Assembly: GCA_907165135.1 (NCBI GenBank)
Contig: OU015569.1
Location: 6,572,001-6,636,000 of the forward strand
Reading direction: 5' to 3'
DNA from: Oikopleura dioica
Lineage: Eukaryota > Chordata > Appendicularia > Copelata > Oikopleuridae
Length of the DNA stretch: 64,000 nt
Every line of letters begins with the position of its first letter. The first letter of the stretch is position 1. The translations under genes and the position numbers were made by a program. The notes beneath the pieces were generated by a model. That model was not told where the DNA came from, made no database searches, and saw only the letters and a list, made by a program, of their open reading frames with translations. This document shows, in pieces, positions 44,427 through 54,381 of the stretch.

Positions 44427-45149
44427 ATGGTGAGAGCACGGCGACAATACATTGAAGATATCGTGGAGGCATATGGAAAGAAACACCAGAAGAGTCAAAA
44501 CGAGCAAACCCTAAAAAGACTGCGAAATGTACCGATTCAACTTGACTCTGACAGAAAAAAGATTGCAAGACGAATAGAAAATATCAAAAGAAAAACCTCA
44601 AAAAGATTGAGTGGGAAGGATCGAAAAGTCTTGAAGCTCTTCAGAATTGGCGAGGAAAAAGGTAAATTTTAAGAAAAAACTGTCATTTCAATTCAGTGTT
44701 TTTATATTAGTGGAATATGCAAACTTTGAAAAGGTGAACAAGCTCTGGGAAAAGTACATGTTATCCTTGTTACCAGCAAGTAGCGGGAAAGGAGGAAATT
44801 TGGCAAACTATCACGACATTCTAACCCGTGCCAATTACATTGGTGCCAAGGTGACTGTCAAGTACTCGCGATGTAAAAGCAAGATTGGACTCCAAGGTGG
44901 TGTATTGATTAGAGAAATAGACTGACTCGAAGTTTTTGCCTAGGCATCATTGCAATGGAGTCAAAGAATGTCTTTCAGCTCGTAACAGCGGATAATCGCC
45001 TCCTTCTTGTCGAAAAGAAGCACACAATATTCCTCGTGAGTGTGGAAAAGTTTGAAATCGAAATATACGGATCCAATTTTCGAACAACTCCGCCTTTCAG
45101 AGCGGGTGGACGTCTTACCTCTCATCATACAATGCTAAACGTTCTTTGA
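44427..45149 (+). CDS. POP4: Ribonuclease P/MRP subunit Rpp29
   Basis: ATG at 44427 (MVRARRQYIEDIVEAYG), 34 nt after the BMT2 stop and just after a TTTATTAAG acceptor-like sequence, an operon arrangement. KRKTSKRLSGKDRKVLKLF matches human KKRLSGKKKLKLFDI. YANFEKVNKLWEKYM, then YIGAKVTVKYSRCKSKIGLQG, GIIAMESKNVFQLVTADN and FEIEIYGSNFR form the Rpp29 beta-barrel (human SKCPSYVGITGI / IFKIITKEDRLKVI / IYGSKFQLR). It is a protein subunit of nuclear RNase P and RNase MRP. Two short introns; stop at 45149. Confidence 0.9.
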
Positions 45150-45405
45150 AATAATTCAAAACTAACTCGAGAGTGTCAATAAAAAATCTCTCTTTGACAT
45201 CAAGACATCCAGTATGCTTTGTGATTCAATATCTTCGTTGATTTCTCGAGTGCTAAAAATATTTTGAGCTCGCTCACTCTTCTTGTACTACGAGTTTTGA
45301 TTATTTTACTTTTGTGCCCTTTTTTGGAAGGGTTCTGAGGGTTTTCAAGCGCGCGTTTATGTGGTGACAAGTGAGATTAATTAGACAGTGGGGATCGAAT
45401 GAGGC

Positions 45406-46617
45406 ATGAACACTCCTCATGAAAGGCTTCAAGCTATCAAAGAGCAAAATGCAGAAGCGGTGCGGCTGAGGCACAAAACACCTCCTGGTCCGCCGCCCCC
45501 GCCGATGGACTGGAGGGAACCTAACAAAAATCCAAGAATGGTAAAGTTAAGAAGATTCGAGCCAGGAAGAGTTCCTGGCTCTCGCGAAAAGTCAGAGATT
45601 GAGCAAGGTTCGTATTCTGTCACTCAAGCAACGACTTAAATTTCGTTTACTTAGTTTCACTTGGCGAAGGAGAAATCCTGCTTTATTCGAAGGAGCTGGC
45701 ATCTTCCAACGCGGAAGACTCGATTCTTCGCAAAGGAGGTTTTTCGTGGATCTCTTGCAATACATCAGTCGAGAGCTACCTTCAAGGCTCGAAGCAGCCC
45801 ATGTGCGGTCTTGCTGCTTCGCTGATGGCGGCAGAAGCGATCCGAGTGCCCTTCGCCCAGAACTTAGATTTGGAAGATTTCTTCGAAAAGGCGAAGGAAC
45901 GGGGCTACACAAAGCAGGGTGAGATGTTCGAGGCCCAAGATCTGGCAAAACTTATCGAAGAAATTCTCCTGTGCGAGACTGAAGTGCTTCAAGGCCCGAT
46001 TGATCAGTACCGCAGAAAGATTCTCGAGCATCTCGCAGCTGGTTATCCATTCCTAATTCCCCACGATGCTGATCATGATCACAGACCGGTAGAAATCATG
46101 CTTCAATTGCTTGGTAAAATAAATTATTTTAGACGAAAAAGAACGGCGAGAAGAGCCACTGGGGAATCGTGACTGGTTTCCTTGTTGGAGCGCAAATCGA
46201 CACCAATCAAAGAGGAATCGTCAAAACTCCTGGAACAAAAGTAAGAATCTTCATGGCCTTCTTAAATCTTACTGATGTCTAGGTGAAAAATCATTTCTTC
46301 TGCAAAAAGTGGGGGAAAATCAATAAAGAGACAAAAGATGCAATTTTCGACGTCGATCCCTCAGAAAACCCCCTTTTCCTTTTTGCTAAACAAGGGCGAG
46401 CTCCAGGTATGAATTGAAATATATTGATAAAAAATACCCACTTTTATTTCAAGGTTTGAAAATTTGGAGCTGGGAGTCTCTAGCAGAATCGAACACTCAA
46501 TTGTTCAACTTTGACACGTCGCGATTTCCTGGCGACTATATTCTACCCGCTGGTGGTCCAGCAGAAGGCCTAAATGAAAAGTCAATTCTAATCCGACCAA
46601 GAAGTAACCAAAGCTAA
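45406..46617 (+). CDS. ACTMAP: Actin maturation protease (C19orf54-like)
   Basis: Start at 45406 (MNTPHERLQAIKEQ) with a short proline run (PPGPPPPPMDW), shorter than the Pro-rich human N-terminus. QPMCGLAASLMAAEAI carries the predicted catalytic Cys (human GPQCGLVALWMAG), then ERGYTKQGEMF (human ERGYTAQGEMF), HLAAGYPFLIPHDAD (human HLVTGHPLLIPYDED), SHWGIVTGFLVGA with the catalytic-site His, LFAKQGRAPGLKIW and ESNTQLFNF. ACTMAP removes N-terminal Met-Asp/Glu-type residues from actin. Exons are joined by 45-50 nt introns; stop at 46617. Confidence 0.92.
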
Positions 46618-46879
46618 CTTCTTGCTGTTTCGTCTATATTTATTATTCGTCTTTATCTAATCAAACTCCGCTTAATCGGCAAAAAACTGCTTATCCTGTA
46701 ACTTGACCTTAAAACAATATATTTTCTAGATGTTTCTTATTTTTTAATATTGTTTTCAATTTCAAATCAGTTCATTTCGGTCTTTTCTTATTATGTTCCT
46801 TGTTAAACCCTCTACCTCTTTTAGAACCATCTATTCGCCTGCTTTGTAATTCTCTCGCAATCATTTTCTTTTCAGAATC

Positions 46880-47164
46880 ATGGCACATGATCATGCTGAA
46901 TACCAGTACAACCCAGTAGAGGTTGAATACCTCCAGTTAGAACGAGAGTTCCTCATCCTAAATGCCAAGTTTGATCGAACTTCTCAGGATATCGATCATA
47001 TTGATCAAAGTAAAAGACTTCTTATCATGATCTCTGATTAAAATTAAATTCTAGTGCTCCGTGAACTCGACGAGTTCAGTGTTCGAGTTCGGGCTTGGGA
47101 AGCAGCGAACCCTGGCTTCTACCATAGCGACATTGACGAAGGATACGAATCTGTCTTCGAATGA
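46880..47164 (+). CDS. Small acidic coiled-coil protein
   Basis: ATG at 46880 follows TTTTCTTTTCAG (AG at 46874-46875), a good trans- or cis-splice acceptor. Two exons give about 80 residues: MAHDHAEYQYNPVEVEYLQL, a heptad-like stretch FLILNAKFDRTSQDIDHIDQ, then MLRELDEFSVRVRAWEAANP and an acidic end DIDEGYESVFE. No family recognised. It lies 262 nt after ACTMAP and 269 nt before C1orf131, on the same strand. Confidence 0.6.
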
Positions 47165-47433
47165 TGAGTCCAAAATCAGAGTAGAAATAATATATTTTTG
47201 TACTTTTCACACACACGATTTTTATATACTCCACCGGATCATTTACACTGCCGACAATGCTGTCGAACAAATACCTCACGAATAAACGACAAAAATATAA
47301 ATTTGCTTAATTCGAGCAATCTTGTTTTTGTATTCAATTCATGTTTGAAAGAATAATGTAAGCAGCAAGGTAGACTATGTCTTGAGGTCGACGTTTTTAG
47401 GTGTTGATTAGAAATTAATTTATCTCTCAAAGA

Positions 47434-48339
47434 ATGGTATCGGGAAAGAAACGACGTGCGAAATTGGAAATTTTATTACAGGACGAAAATGGAATTTTAG
47501 TAAAAGAAAAGGAAATTCCCCCAATCGTTTCACAAGCAAAGAGTCGAAAAATACTCGAAATTGAAGAAGAAAACGAATCTTCAGAAAGTTCCTCAGAGGA
47601 AGAAAGAACGACGGAGCAAGATTCGGAAGACGAATGCGAAGACACAAAAGAGCCAAACACAAGAGAGACGGAAGAAGTAAATGATCAAGGAGAAGCGTCA
47701 GATGAAGTCGAATCGGAATCCGACGAGGACTCGCAGCCAGAGATCATCACCTTCGTAGGTAGTTCTTTTTATGGATTAACAAAAATTAAATGAGCTTCAG
47801 ACCCAATGCAAGCGGCCAAGGAAAAACGCGAAAAGGCCAGACGTGAACGAGAAGCTAAGTCAATAGATAAGAGACGGAACAAAAGAAAGGTTGTGGAGAT
47901 GGAGCAAATCACGAAGAAAGAAATGCGTCAGCAAATCGAAGATGTGAAATTTAAAGTGCAACAGTACGGTCTCCAAGGCTATACGCCCGAGGAAAGAAGA
48001 AAACGTGAACGCGCAAGATTAATTAAACTCGGGGCGAAAGCGCCGAAAGCAGAATGGAAAAACTACAAAGGTTCATAGATCATGTAAATAATCTTCTTTT
48101 CCTTTTATTTTCCAGTGATGATGGAAGAGAAAAAGCAAGCAGCTATCGATGCAGCAGAAAAGAAGGCCTCAGAAGATCCGTCGATGGCGTTTATGACCGC
48201 TCCCTCGTTGACGAAGCCGAAGAAGATCAAGAACACTTTCTGGTCTGACAGGACGAAGAACTCAAATCGACAGTCCATCGGCTCTTGGAAAGGAGGCCAG
48301 CTTTCAATCTCCAAAACGAAAGTCAAAAAATTCTCCTGA
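47434..48339 (+). CDS. C1orf131-like SSU processome factor (DUF4602)
   Basis: Start at 47434 (MVSGKKRRAKLEILLQ), followed by a Ser/Glu-rich acidic stretch. The conserved C-terminal block reads VKFKVQQYGLQGYTPEERRK, ARLIKLGAKAPKAEWKNYKV and SIGSWKGGQLSISKTKVKKF. Human C1orf131 has VHRFGITGYGKGKER, AIMLGAKPPKKSYVNYKV and GKFKNGTLILSPVDIKKI. The human protein is part of the small-subunit processome. Two short introns. It is the first gene of a probable four-gene operon, followed 57 nt later by the next ATG. Confidence 0.88.
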
Positions 48340-48396
48340 AGCTAAATGTGATAAAGATTCAAATCTAACTTTGTTAAAAAATCTTGTTTTGTAGAA

Positions 48397-49608
48397 TGAC
48401 CATCGGAATCGTTCGAGCGTTATCAAGAAATGCTTCGATTGTACAGTCGATTCGGACTTCGAAATACAGAAAGCAAATCACTTTTGGAATCGCAGTTGCA
48501 TGGGGAATCGGCGGGTTTCAGCTTTACAAGGTATAGAAGGTCCGTCTTTTGGAGTCAATTGTGGAGGTTTGCCTTCCAGAAAAATAATCAAACTTTAGGT
48601 GGCAGAAAAAGCAAAAGAAGATGGGAAAATCGACACGCCTGTGCTCAACAAAACAAATAATCCACTCAAACTTGAAGATTCGAAACACTATCGAGACCTC
48701 ACCATCCCCGAAGTAATTTTGAAGAGTCTGGGATTCGGGCGTGACTGGATGACCGAATTGGATCCAGAAAAGCGACTCAAAATTCACAAGTGGCCTTGGG
48801 TCGAATGGTGGCGTTTCAATGTTCTGCCCTCTGAAACCCGCTACATGGTTCACGAAAACACAAGCAAATACTTGCAGCATGAGTATTATGTCTCGGAAAT
48901 CTGCCCAGATTGTTACAGAGTTACGCTCTATGGATCGACATTTATTCTGTTCACAAAAAGAGTGTAAGTCCGAAATAAATCCGAGCGGCCCCTAAGTTAA
49001 ACCTTTTTAGGTTATATGGATATTTATCATTAAAAGCGAAATTCTTTGGATTTCTCATCATCGCGAGTTGTCTCGTCGGGCTCGTCTGTGGGCAGTCCGG
49101 CGGTTCTGAATTTACTAGTGGAAATGATCAAATGGCGCACAGAAACAACCAAGACATGTTGAATAATATCTACTCGATCACGCAGAGGCGGATGAACTTG
49201 GAAGTATTCAAGCTGAATATGTGGGGATTGCCGAGAAATGCGATTCTCCACGAAAAAAGGCGCGCAGAACAAACTTTATCCCAAAGAGTAATTCCCATAG
49301 AGCAGATCGACGAATATGTGAGAAAAGCTTCGAGGGAGGACTTGCGAGCTGCTGGTGTTGACAAGGTGAGTTCTGTCGTGGATTCATTTTTATATATTTT
49401 TGCCAAGGATAAGTGGGCGTATGGAGAACCATTTCCCGAAGTAATTCAAATCAGAATAACGAGCGAATGTCTCGAGTATCGTGGGCAGCCGACTGATATT
49501 TCAACTAAATTCGTTCCGCCTGAAAAGACTGAAGACATGGATGAGATGGATCATTTTATGCTCAAACTTTCGAAAAAGCTTGAAAACTCTGATTCACAAA
49601 AAAAGTAA
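48397..49608 (+). CDS. Uncharacterised membrane protein in operon
   Basis: ATG at 48397 is directly preceded by a TTGTTTTGTAG acceptor (AG at 48394-48395), 57 nt after the C1orf131 stop. The N-terminus MTIGIVRALSRNASIVQSIR is basic, with ITFGIAVAWGIGGFQLYK as a possible first hydrophobic segment. The soluble middle has WPWVEWWRFNVLP and YVSEICPDCYRV; KAKFFGFLIIASCLVGLVCG is a membrane segment; the tail is helical. A mitochondrial or ER location is possible because of the basic start, but no family was recognised. Three or four short introns; stop at 49608. Confidence 0.65.
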
Positions 49609-49644
49609 AAGGCGAAACTAAACAAATCACTTTCAGACTTGAAA

Positions 49645-50862
49645 ATGCCCCGAAAACGTAGGATTATTGTATCTTCTGACGATGATGAGGAAGAGATGCC
49701 AGCGCCCCAGTCCAAAAAGCCTGCTCCTGCAGGAAAAGATAATGTCGGATATCTGACCAGGGGACTCATGGGACAACTGGGCAAAGATGCCAGTCAGATT
49801 TCAACAGTGGTTATTTCCTCCGATGAGGTATGATAAATTATGTTTCAATATCTGCCTCAGTGTTAAAATTCCAGGAGAAAGAAAACCTGCCGAAGCCAAT
49901 GTTTCAACAAGCCACAGAAATCGATGAGCTAGATGAAGCTGAGAAATTTCAGCCAGTTGCCTCTTCCACTCAAAAAGAGGCCGAGACGCCATACATAGAA
50001 GTAAAGCCCGGGAAGAAGACCAGAAAGCTTAAAAACGTGTCTCTCAGCTCAGATGAAGAAGATAACTCCGAAACTGCAATCTCAAAAACAGATACTGACA
50101 AAATAAATCCTCGAAAGAAGAGGGCAACTTTGAATTCAGACGAAGAAGCTACTGGGAATCAGAATTCTTCGGTAAAGAAGGGTGGTCAAACAGACTCAGA
50201 ACAAGGTAAAGCGCATTCTATTTTCAATTGACTCGTATCGTAATTTTTAGACGATTGTGGAGGACTGCCACGGCCCAAGAAAAGCGAGTTTAAAAGTCCA
50301 CTAGATGGGAGCTTCTCAAATAGGCTTTACGTAGACGATTGTGAGTCGCCGGTTTGCACAAAAGACAGAAAGTACATGCAGACCCCAATACGAGTAGTCC
50401 ATAAGCGCTCGCCAATCGTGCGATTTGTAAACGAAGAAGAGATGAAAGATCGGCCTAAAGGCATCTTCTATCCTAAGCCAGCGCCAGACTCGCCACCAAA
50501 GCTTAAAAAGCCAAACCCCGTCGACGAAGGAAGCGGAGTTAGCGTTGCTCCCTTAACCAGAGTGAAGTGGAATCCGCCGCGGATGCTTAAGCGGGGCGAG
50601 CAAGCAGATACGATTGTATTCTCCAACCCTGGCTATCAGGAAAGATTCATCAAACAACTCTTTTTTTGTCCACTGTCGACTGAACTTTTGATGAAATCGA
50701 GAAAAGCGATCTCCAGGACAAGGACTTCGAAAAGTCTCCGGGAAGCAAATCGTCCGCTTCCTCAAAAAAGAAAAGATCAACTCAGAAGTTGTCCTGAACA
50801 ATTCGACACCGACCCCAACTGATAAAAATGAAGAAGAAGAAACGGAAAACGGACTCATTTAA
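49645..50862 (+). CDS. Uncharacterised disordered nuclear-type protein in operon
   Basis: ATG at 49645 follows an acceptor (CTTTCAG, AG at 49635-49636) only 36 nt after the previous stop. MPRKRRIIVSSDDDEEEMPA is a basic patch then an acidic Ser/Asp block, and SLSSDEED and LNSDEEA repeat this style. A central conserved-looking part reads SPIVRFVNEEEMKDRPKGIF, DTIVFSNPGYQERF and, in a later frame, GKQIVRFLKKEKINSEVV. The end of the gene is unclear: two frames are open after 50640, and the second (stop at 50862) gives the more protein-like end, requiring one more intron between about 50660 and 50740. No family assigned. Confidence 0.55.
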
Positions 50863-50933
50863 CTCTTGTAATATTATTTTTATTAACTGCCAAAAGATGA
50901 GTGGCTCCTCTCACTGCAATTATATTCAGAAGA

Positions 50934-51214
50934 ATGGTAAAAAGTCAATTGCAGCAGCAAGTTCTCACGTGTTATAAAAATTTATTGCGCGCGACGAAAG
51001 GCATGCCCAGCTCCCAAGCCAAAGTGCGGGAAGAATTCGCGAAGGGAAAGAACATCCGCAGAATGGATATTCATAACATTGGTATTTCCATCTTCTTCCG
51101 GCCTGTCTTTCATTCTCTCTTTTAGAATACAAACTACGCTATGCAAACAGACGCCTTGAGAAGCTCAATTCAGACGAGGTCACTGGCAGCCGGACGTTCA
51201 CGCCCAAACGCTGA
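50934..51214 (+). CDS. SDHAF1: Succinate dehydrogenase assembly factor 1
   Basis: ATG at 50934 follows TTATATTCAG (AG at 50928-50929). The product is about 78 residues: QVLTCYKNLLRATKGMPSSQ aligns with human SDHAF1 [20 protein letters not shown] and holds the LYR-like motif (CYK here). VREEFAKGKNIRRMDIHNI matches VRAEFRQHAGLPRSDVLRI, then EYKLRYANRRLEKLNSDEV matches EYLYRRGRRQLQLLRSGHA. It escorts the iron-sulfur subunit of complex II in mitochondria. One 44-nt intron. It is the last gene of the operon, 71 nt after the disordered protein. Confidence 0.9.
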
Positions 51215-51911
51215 CAAAAAAAATTAATGTTATTAACGAGTTCATTATTTTAAATTCAAAGGAATAAATTTCTATTCTCATTCAAGGAAAAACACCGAAA
51301 ACACACGTTTCAGAATATCTCGCAGCGCAAGCTTCTATTTTGTTTGATTTACGAGCCATTCAAAAATTCTAGTCTTTGTCTCATTTTGAGGACCAAATAA
51401 GCTTGGACTTTGTTAATGCAGACGCTGTTTCGAAACGTGTCTGCAGATCAGAGAACAGCCGTAAGACTCGCGGGTATATTTACACAGAGAGGAAGATACT
51501 GGTATTCGGCCCGTTAAAGGCTCAAAAGGTTAAACTTCGATTATCCGAGTTTTAAACTGATGTAGTCATAAGATGGATTTTTACGAGGTTGTTTTTAAAA
51601 CTTGGTGAAAATATATTTTACGGGCTTTTCGCGATTATTTATTTAATAAAAGAGCTAGGGTGATATAATTCGCTTTCGATTAATTGAGTGATTTGATAAA
51701 AGCGAAGATAGGATAAGGAAAAGTGCACCTGAGGTCGGACTCCGCGGCGCATTATCACTCGCGCTATTTTTGCGTAGGTTCGCCGGGCTCATTCCTTCCC
51801 GTGTCCCAATGAACAATCCGTGAGAAGTAAGCTCGTAGTAAAGGGATAAGCGCAAATTTTCGAGATTCGTTAACGTTGGCGATTGTAGAGAGCTAGAAGA
51901 AAGAAGCAGAA
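51215..51911. other. Intergenic SDHAF1 / LPCAT
   Basis: About 700 nt. A minus-strand ORF at 51655-51855 has no features. AATAAA-type signals after SDHAF1 (51234-51275) suggest its polyadenylation. The rest should hold the LPCAT promoter. Confidence 0.45.
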
Positions 51912-53970
51912 TGACGCACTACCTCCACGAAGCAGTCAATCCCTTCCGCTTTGACCTCGAAATACCCTGGTATCGATACATACAGGTACTTCACTCGAGA
52001 AACGTGTTTTTTACGTAAGATAGGCACCGTCTTCGTTTTCTTGTTAATATTGACATTGATCTTGTTTCGGCTTAATTTGATAATCTGGTTCGATTCTTCT
52101 TCGCGACTCTCATTTTCTTCTAGATCGTCATCGCTACTTTCACACTCGTTCCTTTCCGAATCTGCGCCTCAATTCTAGCCGCGACGGCGATCTACATAGC
52201 AGGCGTGATCACAACAATTGGTCTTCCTCTTCAAGCAGATGAGTACGACATTGTTGGATTCCGATCAAAGCTGCAGTATTTTCTCACTCGCATTTGCTAC
52301 GGCTTCTGGCGAATATGCCTGGGCGTACGCGTTACCACCAAGGGAACTGCCGTTTCCAAAGACAAAGCGCAAGTGCTTGTGCTAGGCCCACATTCCACAG
52401 TCTATGACACGATGATCGCTGACCAGGTGCGAACTTGCTCTCAATTAACGCCCCTTTCCAATGATTCTTCAGATTCCACACTGTCCATTTCCATGGACTT
52501 TGGTCGGAGGAACGTATGGCAACGAATTCTCGTATCGAATGTTTCGCTCGTTAGGCTCAATCTTTGTGGACAGAACGGATCGTTCGTCCACCTCGAACGC
52601 AATCGAAGTGATAAACCAGCGTGTCGCCGATCCTAAATGGCCGCAGCTGATGATCTGGCCCGAGGGGACTACCCACAACCGTCTCGGAATGATGAAGTTC
52701 AAGAACGGAGCTTTCAATCCTGGAGCCGTCGTCCAGCCACTTACCTTGAAGTGGACCAACAACTGGGACACCTTCACCTGGTGCTTCATGGGTCCCAGTT
52801 TTCTGCAGATGATTTATCTCACTCTCTGCCAGTTTAGTATCAACGTCGAAATAAACTTTCTCGATCCCGTCACTCCGACCAAAGAGGAAAAAGGTAAAGT
52901 TGAATTCAACTCATTTGAAATGAGTCATTTCCCTTTCCCCTGGCCTCGGAATTTCGATTATTCAACTAAAAATTAAAACCCTGAAATTTGACTTTACAGG
53001 CTTTACAGGCCTGTGAAACCTAAAAAACAGGACCTGTATCCTGTGTTCTTTATCCTGTCCTGCTTCCTGTGTTGCAGATGGGCCCTAAAACAAAATCCCT
53101 GTTCCTGTTTACAGGATTCCGAGGCCAGCCTTTCCCTTCGAGTTTATTTCTCGCCTTTTGACAAACTATTTCAGCAAATCCATCTCTATTCGCTGAACGC
53201 GTGCAAAAAGTCATGGCTGACTCGCTGGAAATCCCTGCTCTCAATTTAACCCGCGACGATGGGCTCGCACACATGAAAGCGACTGAATATGGATTGCCTG
53301 GGCACGTCGCGAACATCGATATCGAATCGTACAGAAAACAAAGCGGCCTCTCCCGAGAAAAATATACCAAGAACTCAAACAGTTCGCCTCCCTTAGTCAG
53401 AAAAAAGGTTGAATCATTAATCAATTCGCGTTTGCTTACTACTCTCTTCCAGAGCTCGCGGATTACGACAACTTATGCACTTTTCTTCAACTCCCAATCG
53501 GCCTTTTTACAAAGCAAGTGTTCGCCAAATACGACAAAGATGGCATATTCTGCTTCACTTTCAAAAACTTCCTCGACAGAAGATTGGGAACATTCTATCC
53601 TGCATCAGAGCGAATTAACTACGAGAAGTTGATGGAGGTAAAACGGGTTTAATACTCATCAGAGATTCACTATTTCGTCAAGTGCATGGACGTCGACAAC
53701 GACGGAGCGATTTCACTTGGCGATATTCAAGCAGTTTTTCCAAAAATCTTCGGCGGCCAGGCGCCCATCTTTGCACAAATCTGGGATCTCCATTCCGACG
53801 GACGCAAAGTATTAGACCTAGTCGATCTCAAGCGCATTTGGTAAGAATTTCAAATTCTTTGCTCTTTGTTGATGAAAAAATTAAGCCACGAATATCCCGA
53901 GTACGCTTTTATATACGAATGCTTCCTGGAGTCACGGGAGAACTCACGAGTTTCCCGCGTTCTCGGTTGA
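51912..53970 (+). CDS. LPCAT2: Lysophosphatidylcholine acyltransferase with EF-hands
   Basis: Start at 51912 (MTHYLHEAVNPFRFD). A hydrophobic segment (IATFTLVPFRICASILAATA) is followed by the PlsC acyltransferase motifs: GPHSTVYD (motif I, HX4D; human PHSSYFD), FVDRTDR, MIWPEGTTHN (motif III, EGT; human IFPEGTCTN), and GAFNPGAVVQPL. Then VQKVMADSLEIPAL, and EF-hand-like FAKYDKDGIFCF and MDVDNDGAISLGDI. The C-terminus HEYPEYAFIYECF is as in LPCAT1/2. The enzyme re-acylates lysophosphatidylcholine at ER or lipid droplets. The intron at about 52896-53175 contains a MITE with an 8-bp target duplication. LPCAT1 versus LPCAT2 is not resolved. Confidence 0.9.
52940..53128 (+). mobile_element. 189-bp TIR element in LPCAT intron (copy A)
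   Basis: Begins CTGGCCTCGGAAT at 52940 and ends ATTCCGAGGCCAG at 53128, perfect 13-bp inverted repeats. It is flanked by a perfect 8-bp duplication, CCTTTCCC at 52932-52939 and 53129-53136. The interior has many CAGG/CCTGT words (TTTACAGGCCTGTGAAACC, CCTGTCCTGCTTCCTGTG) and no ORF. It sits inside an ordinary GT-AG intron. It is the short relative of the element at 57705-58230. Confidence 0.88.
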
Positions 53971-54381
53971 ATTGCTGAACTGATTGTACGATCTCCACCG
54001 AGCCGAACATGAACTGTCATTAATACGAGTCGAGCTTCCGTTATTTGCCCTGCGCCTCACTTCCTTTTCTTGCCACTTATTTCAAATCGCGCAGAGTGAG
54101 TCCGACGAAATAGTAGTATTCAAAGTCTTACAAAATATTTTTCACTTCTAAAAAAACAAAAAGACATCCGAAGTTTCTGTACGAAATTGCTTTTGACTTC
54201 CGACTTTGTAAATTCATTCAACTGTATTTAAAAGAAGGCGTGCCTTTAATAAGCATCTTCGATTTGATCGTTGATCAACTTCACTTGATAAACAAACCGC
54301 TGAAATGCTTCCTTCACACCCTTTTCAAAGTGTCTCTCATAAACAAATAATTAAATATCAATTCAAATGCCGATTTGCAGA
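53971..54381. other. Intergenic LPCAT / F-box gene
   Basis: About 410 nt. No ORF supported. The start of the next gene is preceded by a GATTTGCAG acceptor (AG at 54379-54380), consistent with trans-splicing of a leader. Confidence 0.45.
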
